Assembly (NCBI GenBank): GCA_013298625.1
Contig: JAAFIF010000002.1
Location: 178,976-242,975, forward strand
Reading direction: 5' to 3'
Length of the DNA: 64,000 nt
Source of the DNA: Myxococcales bacterium
GTDB taxonomy: Bacteria > Myxococcota_A > Polyangia > Polyangiales > Ga0077539
Below, piece by piece: positions 14,663 through 23,533 of this stretch. The stretch's first letter is position 1, and every line of letters starts with the position of its first letter. The notes under the pieces were generated by a model that had not been told where the DNA came from, did no database searches, and was given only the letters and a program-made list of their open reading frames with translations. Made by a program: the position numbers and the translations under genes.

Positions 14663-14713
14663 CCTCGCGCGCTCGGCGCACATTCGCCGGGCAAAAAGGA
14701 GCACGCGATCGTC

Positions 14714-15898
14714 ATGTCGAACCAGAACGAAGTGTTCATCGTCGGAGCCGCCCGCACCCCCATCGGCTCGTTTCAGGGAGCGCTCGCGGAGGTCGCGGCC
14801 GTGCGCCTCGGGGCCACCGCGATCAACGCAGCGCTCGATCGTTCGAAGGTGCCTCACGCCGCCGTGCGCGAGGTGTACATGGGCAACGTGCTCACCGCGG
14901 GCGAGGGCCAGGCGCCCGCGCGTCAAGCGGCGATCTATTCTGGGCTGCCGAACACCGTCCCCTGCACGACCGTGGGCAAGGTCTGCGGCTCGGGGCTCAT
15001 GTCGCTCATGCTCGGCAGCAAGAGCATCTTGCTCGGCGACGCCGAGGTCGTGGTGGTCGGAGGCATGGAGAACATGTCGCAGGTCCCGTACTACCTCCCG
15101 AGCGCCCGCAACGGCGCGCGCATGGGCCACGCGCAGATGATCGACGGGATGATCCACGACGGTCTGTGGGACCCGTACAGCAACTTCCACATGGGCACGG
15201 CGGGCGAGCTGTGCGCGAAGGAGTGCTCGATTCCGCGTGACGCGCAGGACGCGTTCGCGAAGGAGAGCTACCGCCGCGCGCTCGCAGCGCAGGCCGAGGG
15301 CGTGTTCGCGCGCGAGATCGTCCCCGTCGTGATCGAGGGCAAGAAGGGCTCGGTCACCGTCAGCGAAGACGAAGAGCCCAAGCGCGGCAACGTCGAGAAG
15401 ATGAGCTCTCTGCGCCCTGCGTTCGCCAAGGACGGGACCATCACCGCGGCCAACGCGAGCAAGATCAACGACGGCGCCGCGGCGCTCGTGCTCGCCTCGG
15501 GCGACGCGGTCAAGCGCATGGGGCTCACGCCGCTCGCGCGGGTCGTCGGCTACGGCAGCGCCGCGCAGGCGCCAGAGTGGTTCACGACCGCGCCCGCCAA
15601 GGCCATCGACACCACGCTGCTGCGCCTCGGGCTGAAGGTCGACGACATCGACCTGTTCGAAGTGAACGAGGCCTTCTCGGTGGTCTCGCTGGTGGTCGCG
15701 CAGAAGGCGGGCTTGGACCTGGCCAAGACCAACGTGTACGGCGGCGCCGTGGCGCTCGGTCACCCGATCGGCGCCTCGGGCGCGCGCATCATGGTCACGC
15801 TGCTCAACGCCCTGCAGACGCAGAACAAGAAGCGCGGCCTCGCCACGCTGTGCATCGGCGGCGGCGAAGCGGTCGCGGTCGTCGTCGAGCGCGTCTGA
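14714..15898 (+). CDS. Acetyl-CoA C-acetyltransferase (thiolase)
   Basis: A 394-residue biosynthetic-type thiolase that condenses two acetyl-CoA to acetoacetyl-CoA or does the reverse. The nucleophilic cysteine is at residue 91 (GKVCGSGLMSL), the catalytic histidine at about 350 (GHPIGASGARI), and the second cysteine at about 380 (CIGGGEA). VNEAFSVV is the NEAFA-like motif. The next gene encodes 3-hydroxybutyryl-CoA dehydrogenase, 31 bases away, so the pair runs the acetoacetyl-CoA to 3-hydroxybutyryl-CoA steps. Confidence 0.96.
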   Translation: MSNQNEVFIVGAARTPIGSFQGALAEVAAVRLGATAINAALDRSKVPHAAVREVYMGNVLTAGEGQAPARQAAIYSGLPNTVPCTTVGKVCGSGLMSLMLGSKSILLGDAEVVVVGGMENMSQVPYYLPSARNGARMGHAQMIDGMIHDGLWDPYSNFHMGTAGELCAKECSIPRDAQDAFAKESYRRALAAQAEGVFAREIVPVVIEGKKGSVTVSEDEEPKRGNVEKMSSLRPAFAKDGTITAANASKINDGAAALVLASGDAVKRMGLTPLARVVGYGSAAQAPEWFTTAPAKAIDTTLLRLGLKVDDIDLFEVNEAFSVVSLVVAQKAGLDLAKTNVYGGAVALGHPIGASGARIMVTLLNALQTQNKKRGLATLCIGGGEAVAVVVERV

Positions 15899-15929
15899 GC
15901 CCACACATTCAAGCGAGCAGAGGATTCAC

Positions 15930-16796
15930 ATGATCAACAGCATCGGAGTGCTCGGCGCCGGACAGATGGGCGCGGGGATCGCGCAGGTCGCGGCGCAGTC
16001 GGGCTACGCGGTCAAGCTCGCGGACGCCACGGTCGAGCTCGCGGCGAAGGCCAAGGGCAAGCTCGAGGCGACGCTCGCCAAGCTGGTCGAGAAGGGCAAG
16101 CTCAGCGCGGCGGACAAGGACGCTGCGATCGCGAGGATCACGCCGGTCGGCTCGATCGAAGAGCTTGCGGACTGCGATCTGATCGTCGAGGCGGTGACCG
16201 AGAAGGTGGACCTGAAGCTCGAGCTGTTTCGCAAGCTCGACGCCGCTGCGAAGCCGGGCGCGATCCTGGCGAGCAACACGAGCTCGATCTCGATCACGAA
16301 GATCGCCGCCGTCACCAAGCGGCCCGAGAGCGTGATCGGGATGCACTTCATGAACCCCGTTCCGGTCATGAAGCTGGTCGAGGTGATTCGCGCGTTGCAG
16401 ACGAGCGACGCGACGTACGCCGCGACGATCGAGCTCGCGACGAAGATGAACAAGACCGTCGTGACCGCCAAGGACGCGCCGGGCTTCATCGTGAACCGCA
16501 TCTTGATCCCCTTGCTCAACGAGGCGTGCTTCGCGCTGCAAGAGGGCATCGGCAGCGCCAAGGACATCGACGAGGGCGTCAAGCTCGGGCTCAATCACCC
16601 GATGGGGCCGCTCGAGCTGGCGGACTTGATCGGGCTCGACACCGTGCTCGCGATCGCCGAAGTCCTGCACCGCGACCTCGGCGACGACAAGTACCGCGCG
16701 GCCAACGTCCTGCGTAAGCACGTCGAAGCGGGCTGGCTCGGACGCAAGACGGGCCGCGGGTTCTATCGCTACGAAGGCGGACAGAAGGTCGGCTGA
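15930..16796 (+). CDS. 3-hydroxybutyryl-CoA dehydrogenase
   Basis: A 288-residue NAD(P)-dependent dehydrogenase. The Rossmann motif GAGQMGAGIAQVAAQSG is at the N-terminus; ASNTSSISIT, the catalytic histidine in GMHFMNPVPVMKLVE, and DAPGFIVNRIL with NEACFALQEG complete the family signature. The length matches the single-domain short form (Hbd/PaaH) rather than the FadB fusion. It follows thiolase in an operon. Confidence 0.96.
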   Translation: MINSIGVLGAGQMGAGIAQVAAQSGYAVKLADATVELAAKAKGKLEATLAKLVEKGKLSAADKDAAIARITPVGSIEELADCDLIVEAVTEKVDLKLELFRKLDAAAKPGAILASNTSSISITKIAAVTKRPESVIGMHFMNPVPVMKLVEVIRALQTSDATYAATIELATKMNKTVVTAKDAPGFIVNRILIPLLNEACFALQEGIGSAKDIDEGVKLGLNHPMGPLELADLIGLDTVLAIAEVLHRDLGDDKYRAANVLRKHVEAGWLGRKTGRGFYRYEGGQKVG

Positions 16797-16851
16797 GAGC
16801 GATTGGGGAGGGGTTGCGCGGGGCGGGGGCGGGGACGCACAGAGCGACTCG

Positions 16852-17094
16852 ATGGAGGACTCTCGAGCGACACTGCAGCGGTGGAGCGAGCGCTTGCTCG
16901 CGGACGCATCGCGCTTGCGCGAGGCGCGTCGAGCGATGGTCGACGCGCGCGAACTGCTGGCAGCCGACGCGTCGCTGAACGAAGCGCAGACCGAACGTTG
17001 TGTGCGAGCGATCATCGAGCACGAGGTGTGTCCGGACCTCGACTTCGATTTGCAGCGACTGCGCGCGGCGATCGAGCTCCGGGGTGATCGATGA
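16852..17094 (+). CDS. Small helical protein, function unknown
   Basis: An 80-residue, highly charged and mostly helical protein (MEDSRATLQRWSERLLADAS ... LRAAIELRGDR). It overlaps the start of the next gene by 11 bases, so the two are cotranscribed and translationally coupled. I recognise no domain. The helix-rich N-terminal part could mediate partner binding to the downstream protein. Confidence 0.6.
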   Translation: MEDSRATLQRWSERLLADASRLREARRAMVDARELLAADASLNEAQTERCVRAIIEHEVCPDLDFDLQRLRAAIELRGDR

Positions 17095-18685
17095 GCGCGT
17101 CGCGATCGACGCGGTGAAATCCACGGGCAAGTTGTTGCCGCTCGACGAGTTCGAACCAGTCGTCGAGCGCGCGGAGTCGGCGGACGAGGCGTGGGAGACC
17201 TTCCGGACTGCGCTGGACATGGGCGAGGTCACGCTGCTGCGACGGGTCGGCGCGTTGCGCAAGCTCGACCCGGCCGCGGTGAGCGCGTGGATTCAGCAGA
17301 GCATCGCCGAGCGCGAGCCAGAGGGCGACGAGGTCTTCGCGGTGCTCGCGGCGCTGGTCGTCGCGTTGATCACTGGGGATCGAGCGCAGCTGGCGGCGCT
17401 CGATGATCGGCTGGTGCGCAGATACGGAGACGGGGGAGCGCTCGGCGACGCTGCCATGCTGTACGGTCCTGATGACGAGGACGGCCCGTACGTCGACGGA
17501 CGAGAGCTGCTCGTCGAGCGTTGGGTCGAAGTCGGCGAGATCGCTGCAGCACGTCGTTGGTTCGAGCGTGTGCTGCGCTGGCCTTCAGGGCAGCCCGTCG
17601 GAGCGCAGCTCGTGCGCTGCGGCCCCGCCGAGCAGACGGCGCGGGCGCTGCGCGGGGCGGTGACCGCCGAAGCGTGGGCGGCGATCGAGGTGACGGCCCG
17701 CGAGGCGCTGCAGTCCCGCGACGCGAAGCCCGAGCCGACGTTTGTGCGATGGCTGCTCGCGCAGCGCAGCTGGGTCGTCGCGGATAGGCTCGTCGAGCAA
17801 GCGGACCATCCTGCGCTCGACGCCGCGGATCTGTGGGCGCTGCTCGCCCGCTGGTCGAGCGACGAACAATGCCGCGCGACCAACGGTTTGGTCCCGTGCT
17901 GGCCCGACGGATACGGCTCGGATTGGATCGAATGGGCCAAGGTCGAACGTCGCTCGGAGCCTTCGCGTTGGTCGTGGTCACGCGAAGACACCGCGCGCTG
18001 GATCCGCGAGAAGAGCAGCGGCGACGCGAGCTGGCTGTTCGAGCCGGGCGCGCACGCGCTGGTGCGCAGGCTGCGCGACGACGACGAGGGGCGCGCGCTG
18101 TTCGACCAGCTCGTGTGGCGCATGAGGGTCGAGCCGCGGTGGCGCGATCGAGACGTGTTGGCGGCGAGCCGGCTCGCGCCCTTCGCGAAGAAATCGCCGC
18201 TGTCGGTGACGGCGCAGCTCGCCGCGCGGCGAACGCCGAGAGAGCCGACGCTGGACGCAGCGGTCATCCTCGCGTCGACGCGCTGGGGAGGCGCGTTCGA
18301 AGGGGAGGTGCGCGGCGCGCTCGGCGCTGAAGCGCGGCTCGCGCAGGGAGACCTCGTCGCGCTCGCGCGGCTCGCGATGCGAGCGATGAGGACGGCGCTC
18401 GCAGGGCTCGATAGCCTTCGCTCGCTCGGTCTCGATGTGCCGCTCAGCGAGCTCTGCGAAGCGATGGCGGCCGCGATCGAAGAGCCCGAGCCTCCCGAGC
18501 TCGTCGCCTACCCGGACCGACGCTTCTGCGATGCGATGGGGATTCGCGTGCCGGACGACGCGAACAGCGGACCGATCCGCGACATGCGCGATTGGACTCG
18601 CGCGCTGTCGGTCGAGCGACTGCGCGACATCGCGGCGTGGGGCATGGGCCGCATCCGTGAGCGCGCCGCGCTCGAACCGCGGTGA
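17084..18685 (+). CDS. Large uncharacterised protein, partner of the preceding gene
   Basis: A 533-residue soluble-looking protein, rich in Trp, Arg and acidic residues, without signal peptide or membrane segments. Repeated helical stretches (LVRRYGDGGALGDAAMLYGP, ARRWFERVLRWPSGQ, LLAQRSWVVADRLVEQADHP) suggest an alpha-solenoid but no known repeat family can be named. The GTG at 17084 is the first start after the overlap with the small gene; an ATG at 17091 is out of frame. It ends seven bases from the convergent TPR-PEGA gene. Function unknown. Confidence 0.7.
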   Translation: MIDERVAIDAVKSTGKLLPLDEFEPVVERAESADEAWETFRTALDMGEVTLLRRVGALRKLDPAAVSAWIQQSIAEREPEGDEVFAVLAALVVALITGDRAQLAALDDRLVRRYGDGGALGDAAMLYGPDDEDGPYVDGRELLVERWVEVGEIAAARRWFERVLRWPSGQPVGAQLVRCGPAEQTARALRGAVTAEAWAAIEVTAREALQSRDAKPEPTFVRWLLAQRSWVVADRLVEQADHPALDAADLWALLARWSSDEQCRATNGLVPCWPDGYGSDWIEWAKVERRSEPSRWSWSREDTARWIREKSSGDASWLFEPGAHALVRRLRDDDEGRALFDQLVWRMRVEPRWRDRDVLAASRLAPFAKKSPLSVTAQLAARRTPREPTLDAAVILASTRWGGAFEGEVRGALGAEARLAQGDLVALARLAMRAMRTALAGLDSLRSLGLDVPLSELCEAMAAAIEEPEPPELVAYPDRRFCDAMGIRVPDDANSGPIRDMRDWTRALSVERLRDIAAWGMGRIRERAALEPR

Positions 18686-18692
18686 ATCTCGT

Positions 18693-19679
18693 TCAGCGGA
18701 CGGGCTCACCCCACGCGTTGGCGGGCGTCGGCAGCGGCTCGTTGGGACGAAGCGTAGTCTCCCAGAGCGCCCAGCCGCTGAGCGCGACGGCGCCGACCAC
18801 CGCGACGCCGATCGATGGTCCGAGCCACACCCAGGGGTTGACGCGCGTGCGGACGAGCGAGGCGTCGACGCGGACGAGGCCGGTGCCCCCCACGCGCACG
18901 TCGCGACGAAACGGCGCGTGATCGACGGCCGTGATCTCGACGCGGTGGTCTCCTGCGCGCACGGGACGATCGACCAGGCCCGTCCCCACGAACTGTCCGT
19001 CGATGAAGATCCGCGCGGCGCTCACGGACGGCTCGATGCGAAGGTGCGCTGCGTCGTCGACGAGGGCGAGCTCGACGCGAACCGTCTGCGATTCTCCTGG
19101 CGCCAGCGTGATCTCGCGACGCGACGAGCGATAGCCGTCGAGCGAAAGCTCGATGACGCGCAAGCCTGGATCGAGCAGCGCCACGCCACGCTCGCGGCGC
19201 ACGTCGCGGCCGTCGACGGACACGCGCGCGTCGCTCGGCGAGACGTCGACGGACACGCGCGCGAGCGCGGCGCGCAGCAACGCGGCCTCGTTGCGCGCAG
19301 CGGCGACGCGGTCGGGCGAGGCGTTCGCTGGCGCTTCGATGAAGCGCTCGAGCGCGGTGATGGCGTCGCGAACGCGACCGAGACCGCGGTACGCGAACGC
19401 GAGGTTGAAGAGCACCGCCGGCACCGGAGCGAGCTGATACGAGCGCTCGAACGCCGACGCTGCGTCAGCGAACCTCGACTCGTCGAGCGCGCGAACGCCG
19501 TCGTTGAACGCGTCGCGCGCTGGGTTGGGCGCGACCGGAGGAGCGCTCTCGGCGCTCGCTGCGGGGGTCGTCGAACGATTCGCCGACTGCGCACCAGCGA
19601 CGCTGGCGACCAGACAAAGCGCGAGGGTGGTCGAGAGACCGACGAGCGAACGATGAACGAGCGCGACCCGATGTTGCAT
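18693..19679 (-). CDS. TPR-PEGA membrane protein
   Basis: A 328-residue exported protein. A signal peptide (LSTTLALCLVASVAGAQSA) is followed by a TPR-like pair of repeats (FNDGVRALDESRFADAASAFERSYQLAP, then LFNLAFAYRGLGRVRDAITALERF) and two PEGA beta-domains (SVDVSPSDARVSVDGRDV, then RIEPSVSAARIFIDGQFVG). A C-terminal transmembrane segment (WVWLGPSIGVAVVGAVAL) follows. This layout is common in myxobacteria. It begins four bases after the RCC1 lipoprotein gene and is the last gene of a three-gene operon. Confidence 0.85.
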   Translation of the reverse strand: MQHRVALVHRSLVGLSTTLALCLVASVAGAQSANRSTTPAASAESAPPVAPNPARDAFNDGVRALDESRFADAASAFERSYQLAPVPAVLFNLAFAYRGLGRVRDAITALERFIEAPANASPDRVAAARNEAALLRAALARVSVDVSPSDARVSVDGRDVRRERGVALLDPGLRVIELSLDGYRSSRREITLAPGESQTVRVELALVDDAAHLRIEPSVSAARIFIDGQFVGTGLVDRPVRAGDHRVEITAVDHAPFRRDVRVGGTGLVRVDASLVRTRVNPWVWLGPSIGVAVVGAVALSGWALWETTLRPNEPLPTPANAWGEPVR

Positions 19680-19683
19680 CGAT

Positions 19684-21363
19684 CTACCGATCCGTGAGCA
19701 CAGGTTGAGGGACCATTGAACTGAGCCGAGTGCCGTTGCCGAGCTGTCCTGCGGAGTTCGCGCCGAGACACTCGACGGTGCTGTCGTCGAGCAGCGCGCA
19801 CACGTGCGCTCCGCCCGAGACCACGGAGACCGCGGGGCGCGAGAACGCCAGGTCGATCGCAGCCAACACGCGAACGCCGGCGGTGAACCCGCACTGCCCG
19901 ACCTCGTTCGAGCCCCAGCACTTCGCGCGGCCGTCCGAGCCGATCGCGACCGTGGTCGCGCCGCTGCTCGAGAGCGACCGTACGGAGAGATCGCCCCTGC
20001 GTTCGATCACGGCATACGCGCCGAAGACTTGAACTCCGATGCCTGTGCCGATCACGCCCGCAGCGCCCCAACACAACGCCAGCCCCGAGCGGAGGACCGC
20101 GCACGAGACTCGGTTCGCGCAGTGAATCGAGCGCGCGTTGTGCACCCATCCCGAGAGCGGATCGCTCGTGCCCGCGTCGGCAGCGCTCGGATCGTCGGAC
20201 CGTCGCGCGCCGTCTCTGACGCGACCGGTCGCGCGATCGCTCGCGCCTTCGGACTGCGCATCGCTGCCCCAGCAGTACACGACGCCGGCCTCACTGATCG
20301 CGCACGCGTGTGTATCGCCCGCAGAAACGCTGACAAATCGCTCTCCCGGCGCGACCGCCACCTCGACGGGCGTCGCGCTCGAGCCGCCTGTGCTCGTGGG
20401 GCCGAGCTGCCTCGAGGCGTTGCTTCCCCAGCACATCACGCGGCCTGCGGCGTTGATCGCGCACGAGAAGTCCAAGCCCGAAGAGACCGAGCGCCACGAT
20501 TCTGCGCCGACTCGAACGGGAGCTAGCTCGAACAGCGAGCGAGTCGGGCTCACCTGCGTCGAGCCGTTGCAGCCGAAGCACCAGGCAGCGCCATCCGTGG
20601 TCGTCGCGCAGCCGTGGCAGCGTCCGAGCGCGATGTCCGAAGAAGCCAATCCGAGGTTCATCGGAGTAGGAAGCGACGAGTCCTCGGCGCGACGATTGGC
20701 GAGCTGTCCGAGAGAGCCTTCACCCCAGCAGCGCCAGCGATCGTCGCGCAGACGCGCGCACGTTCGCTCGGATCCGGCTCGCAGCTCGACGACGCCCGTG
20801 AGCGGACGCAGCGATGACGAAGCGTCGGGGACAGCGGCGTCGAGCGTCGAGTACGGCGTGGGCTCGACGCTCGCGGCGGCGACGCAGCGCGGCTCGGGCG
20901 TCGCGACGCAGCTCTCGCTCGCGGCGCAGCTGCGCGCGACGCTGGTCTCACCGCACGCGTTGGCGAGAAACATCGGGACGCGCAGCGTTTGTCCCGCGCG
21001 AAACCGAGCGCGAACGCGGCTGACGGTGAACAGCTCCTCGCTGCCGACCGTGGCTCCGTCGGTCATCGCGAGCAGCGAGAACTCCGCCTCGCGACCGTCT
21101 CTCGCGGCCTCGGGGGCCACCACCAGCGACGCAGGAAACGTGCGAAGGACCCCGCGCGTCGCGTCTTCGCGAAACACGTACGAGCGGTCGCGTGCCGCGC
21201 GCTCGTCGCTGTCGGTCCAGCGAACCACGAGCTGAACGCGTCGAAGCATCACGGGGTCGATGTCGCTCGCCACCTCGAGCACGATCGCTGTGTTCGGCCT
21301 CGGAGCGCACGAGCCGAGGCCGAACACAGCGGCTGCGAGAGCGAGGAGCACCGCGCGCTTCAC
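19684..21363 (-). CDS. RCC1-repeat lipoprotein
   Basis: A 559-residue lipoprotein: VKRAVLLALAAAVFGLGSC carries the lipobox LGSC. A ~150-residue N-terminal domain with two Cys-rich ends (ANACGETSVARSCAASESC) is shared with the protein of the preceding gene. A short Asp/Ala linker leads to about six RCC1-type beta-propeller repeats with the hallmark C(W)GS/G-N pattern (RWRCWGEGSLGQL, RVMCWGSNASRQLG, AKCWGSNEVGQCG, VECLGANSAGQLGNGT). The GTG start forms a GTGA overlap with the upstream gene. It is probably a cell-surface binding protein. Confidence 0.88.
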   Translation of the reverse strand: MKRAVLLALAAAVFGLGSCAPRPNTAIVLEVASDIDPVMLRRVQLVVRWTDSDERAARDRSYVFREDATRGVLRTFPASLVVAPEAARDGREAEFSLLAMTDGATVGSEELFTVSRVRARFRAGQTLRVPMFLANACGETSVARSCAASESCVATPEPRCVAAASVEPTPYSTLDAAVPDASSSLRPLTGVVELRAGSERTCARLRDDRWRCWGEGSLGQLANRRAEDSSLPTPMNLGLASSDIALGRCHGCATTTDGAAWCFGCNGSTQVSPTRSLFELAPVRVGAESWRSVSSGLDFSCAINAAGRVMCWGSNASRQLGPTSTGGSSATPVEVAVAPGERFVSVSAGDTHACAISEAGVVYCWGSDAQSEGASDRATGRVRDGARRSDDPSAADAGTSDPLSGWVHNARSIHCANRVSCAVLRSGLALCWGAAGVIGTGIGVQVFGAYAVIERRGDLSVRSLSSSGATTVAIGSDGRAKCWGSNEVGQCGFTAGVRVLAAIDLAFSRPAVSVVSGGAHVCALLDDSTVECLGANSAGQLGNGTRLSSMVPQPVLTDR

Positions 21364-23423
21364 TGCAACACCGCCGCGCCATAGCGGCTGCCTGCCGCGC
21401 CGTTGTCTCCGATCGCGCCGAAGCCGCCGCCCGTCTCGTTCAAGCGAAACACCGCCGATTGGCTTGGACTGCCGACGAGGATCGCTGGAGCGAACGCCGT
21501 CGACGTCTCGCTCAACCCTGCGCTCATCGCCGTTGCCATACCGACTGGGACCGCGAACTCCGTCGTCGCGAGGTTGCGAACGGTGATGATTCTGTTCGTC
21601 GCACCGACGACGACGTCGTCTCTCTGATCGGAGTTGATGTCGCGAACGATCACCACCGCCGCGGCGTATCCAGGCAGCTCGTTGACGGGCTGCCGCAGGG
21701 TTCTCGTCGCGCTTCGGTCTGGAGAAAAGCTGACAATGATGATGTACGACGCGCGCCCCGTCCCGATCCGCCCCGCGGGGTCGCCGATGACGAGATCCGA
21801 GCGACCATCGCCGTTGACGTCTCCGCCGCACGCCATCGATTGCCCCAACGCAGACGCGGTGAGCATGGGATCGGGATCGACGCGCACCATGGCAGGCGCC
21901 GCGCCCCTGGGTCCGCCGAAGCGCACGACGACGAAGCCTCTCGTTCCGCTGGAAGACGCGGCGTAGTCCGCGAAGCCGTCGCCGTCGAAATCGCAGCCGG
22001 ACACCACGCGCTCGCCGAGCTGCGACGCGCCCTCGAAGCGCTCGCTCGAAGGGGCCGCGAGCGACCGAGCGCCGTATTGAATGCGCACTTCGCCTTGGCC
22101 GCCGCGAGCGCCGGGCGCGCCGATCACGAGGTCTGCGAAGCCGTCGCCGTCGAGATCGCCTCCGCCCGCGATCGCTGCGCCGAAGCGATCGCCGGTGAGA
22201 CCGGCGAGCACGACCGTGGCCGATGCGCGCAGCGTGCTTCCGTCGGAGTCGAAGATCGCGACGCTCGATTCGCGAGAGGGATCGGCGTCGCTCGACACCG
22301 CGACCGCGATGCGCCCGTCGCCACGAAGGTCGCCTGCGTTTGCGAGCGCCGACCCGAAGCCCTGCGCGCCCATCGGCGGCTGGAGGTTTATCCGACCGCG
22401 CAGGGAGGTCGCCACCGTGGCCGCGCCGCTCGGAGCGGTGCCCGGAGCGCCGATCGCCCAGTCCGAATCGCCGTCGCGAGGGTCGATCCAGAGCGTCGTT
22501 CCGAGGGCGACCGCGTCTTCGTCGGACGGACGAGAGAGTGCGCGCACTGTGAAGACCCGATCGGGTGACAAGCGCGTGCCCGAGGGAGACTCGAGCTTCC
22601 AGTTGTACAGCCCCGGCGCGAGCGCGGGCACGAGCGCGGCGCCGCTCAGGGTGTTGACCCGAGTGGCCGCAATGGGATCAGCGCAGGTGAAGCCCGGGCA
22701 CACGACGACGACCGCGCCCGCTGGGGATACGGCGCGGTCCCAGCGAAATCGCACGCGACTCGAAGAGACCCTTGCTCCGTGCCACGGCCACCACGCGGGT
22801 CGATCCGACGGAGGAGCGCTCGCGTCGGGGCTGTTCACGTCCGGTGCGGCGTCCATGATCGTCGCGCCGTCGGGGTTCGACCGCGCGTCTGCGGGCGGCG
22901 TCGACCCGTCGCGCTCGCTGTTGGGCGTGTACGGAGGAAGGGCCTCCGACGTCTGCACTGGCGCGCAGCGCGGCGTCTCAGCGACGACCACGCAGCTCTC
23001 GCGCGCGGTGCAAAACGCGCTCGTCCCCGATGTTCCGCAGGCCTCGGAGAAGAAGACGTCGTGCACGCGTGTGCCGCTCTCGGGCAGCGCGAACTGCGAG
23101 CGAGAGATCACGAAGGGCGCCGGGTCGTCGAGCAGACGAAGCCGCGCGTCGACGCGCACGACGCGACCTGGCGGATACGGCAGCGGAGCCAGCACCAGCG
23201 TCCCGGGAAAGATCGACCCAGCGTCGAGCGTCTGCGTGATCGAGCGACGCGCGATCTCTTCGCTGGTGTCCGCCCACGAGAACACCACGTCGACCCGGTC
23301 GATCTGCGTGCGCACGATGTCGGTGTCGAACCGCACGACCACCGAGGTTGTTGGCCGCGCTTCGCACGCGAAGAGCGCGAGCGCGACGCTGGCCGTCGCG
23401 ATCGAGGAGACGCAAAGCCTCAT
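21360..23423 (-). CDS. FG-GAP-repeat lipoprotein
   Basis: A 687-residue lipoprotein with signal MRLCVSSIATASVALALFAC (lipobox LFAC). The N-terminal ~150 residues (TTSVVVRFDTDIVRTQIDRV ... VFFSEACGTSGTSAFCTARE) are paralogous to the next protein's N-terminus. A linker with Asp/Pro (DAAPDVNSPDASAPPSD) and a fibronectin-like segment follow. The C-terminal 380 residues hold about six FG-GAP repeats with calcium loops such as DLDGDGFADLVIGAPG, DFDGDGFADY and DVNGDGRSDLVIGDP. Such integrin-like propellers act at the cell surface. First gene of the operon. Confidence 0.9.
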   Translation of the reverse strand: MRLCVSSIATASVALALFACEARPTTSVVVRFDTDIVRTQIDRVDVVFSWADTSEEIARRSITQTLDAGSIFPGTLVLAPLPYPPGRVVRVDARLRLLDDPAPFVISRSQFALPESGTRVHDVFFSEACGTSGTSAFCTARESCVVVAETPRCAPVQTSEALPPYTPNSERDGSTPPADARSNPDGATIMDAAPDVNSPDASAPPSDRPAWWPWHGARVSSSRVRFRWDRAVSPAGAVVVVCPGFTCADPIAATRVNTLSGAALVPALAPGLYNWKLESPSGTRLSPDRVFTVRALSRPSDEDAVALGTTLWIDPRDGDSDWAIGAPGTAPSGAATVATSLRGRINLQPPMGAQGFGSALANAGDLRGDGRIAVAVSSDADPSRESSVAIFDSDGSTLRASATVVLAGLTGDRFGAAIAGGGDLDGDGFADLVIGAPGARGGQGEVRIQYGARSLAAPSSERFEGASQLGERVVSGCDFDGDGFADYAASSSGTRGFVVVRFGGPRGAAPAMVRVDPDPMLTASALGQSMACGGDVNGDGRSDLVIGDPAGRIGTGRASYIIIVSFSPDRSATRTLRQPVNELPGYAAAVVIVRDINSDQRDDVVVGATNRIITVRNLATTEFAVPVGMATAMSAGLSETSTAFAPAILVGSPSQSAVFRLNETGGGFGAIGDNGAAGSRYGAAVLQ

Positions 23424-23533
23424 GGTCGAACGACACAACAGCGGTTGCAGAAAGTCCACACTCGAAGTCGCCAGCTGCGTCCGAGCGCTCGATCGCCCTG
23501 CCGAAACGAGAAGATCACCGGGACAATGCGCCG

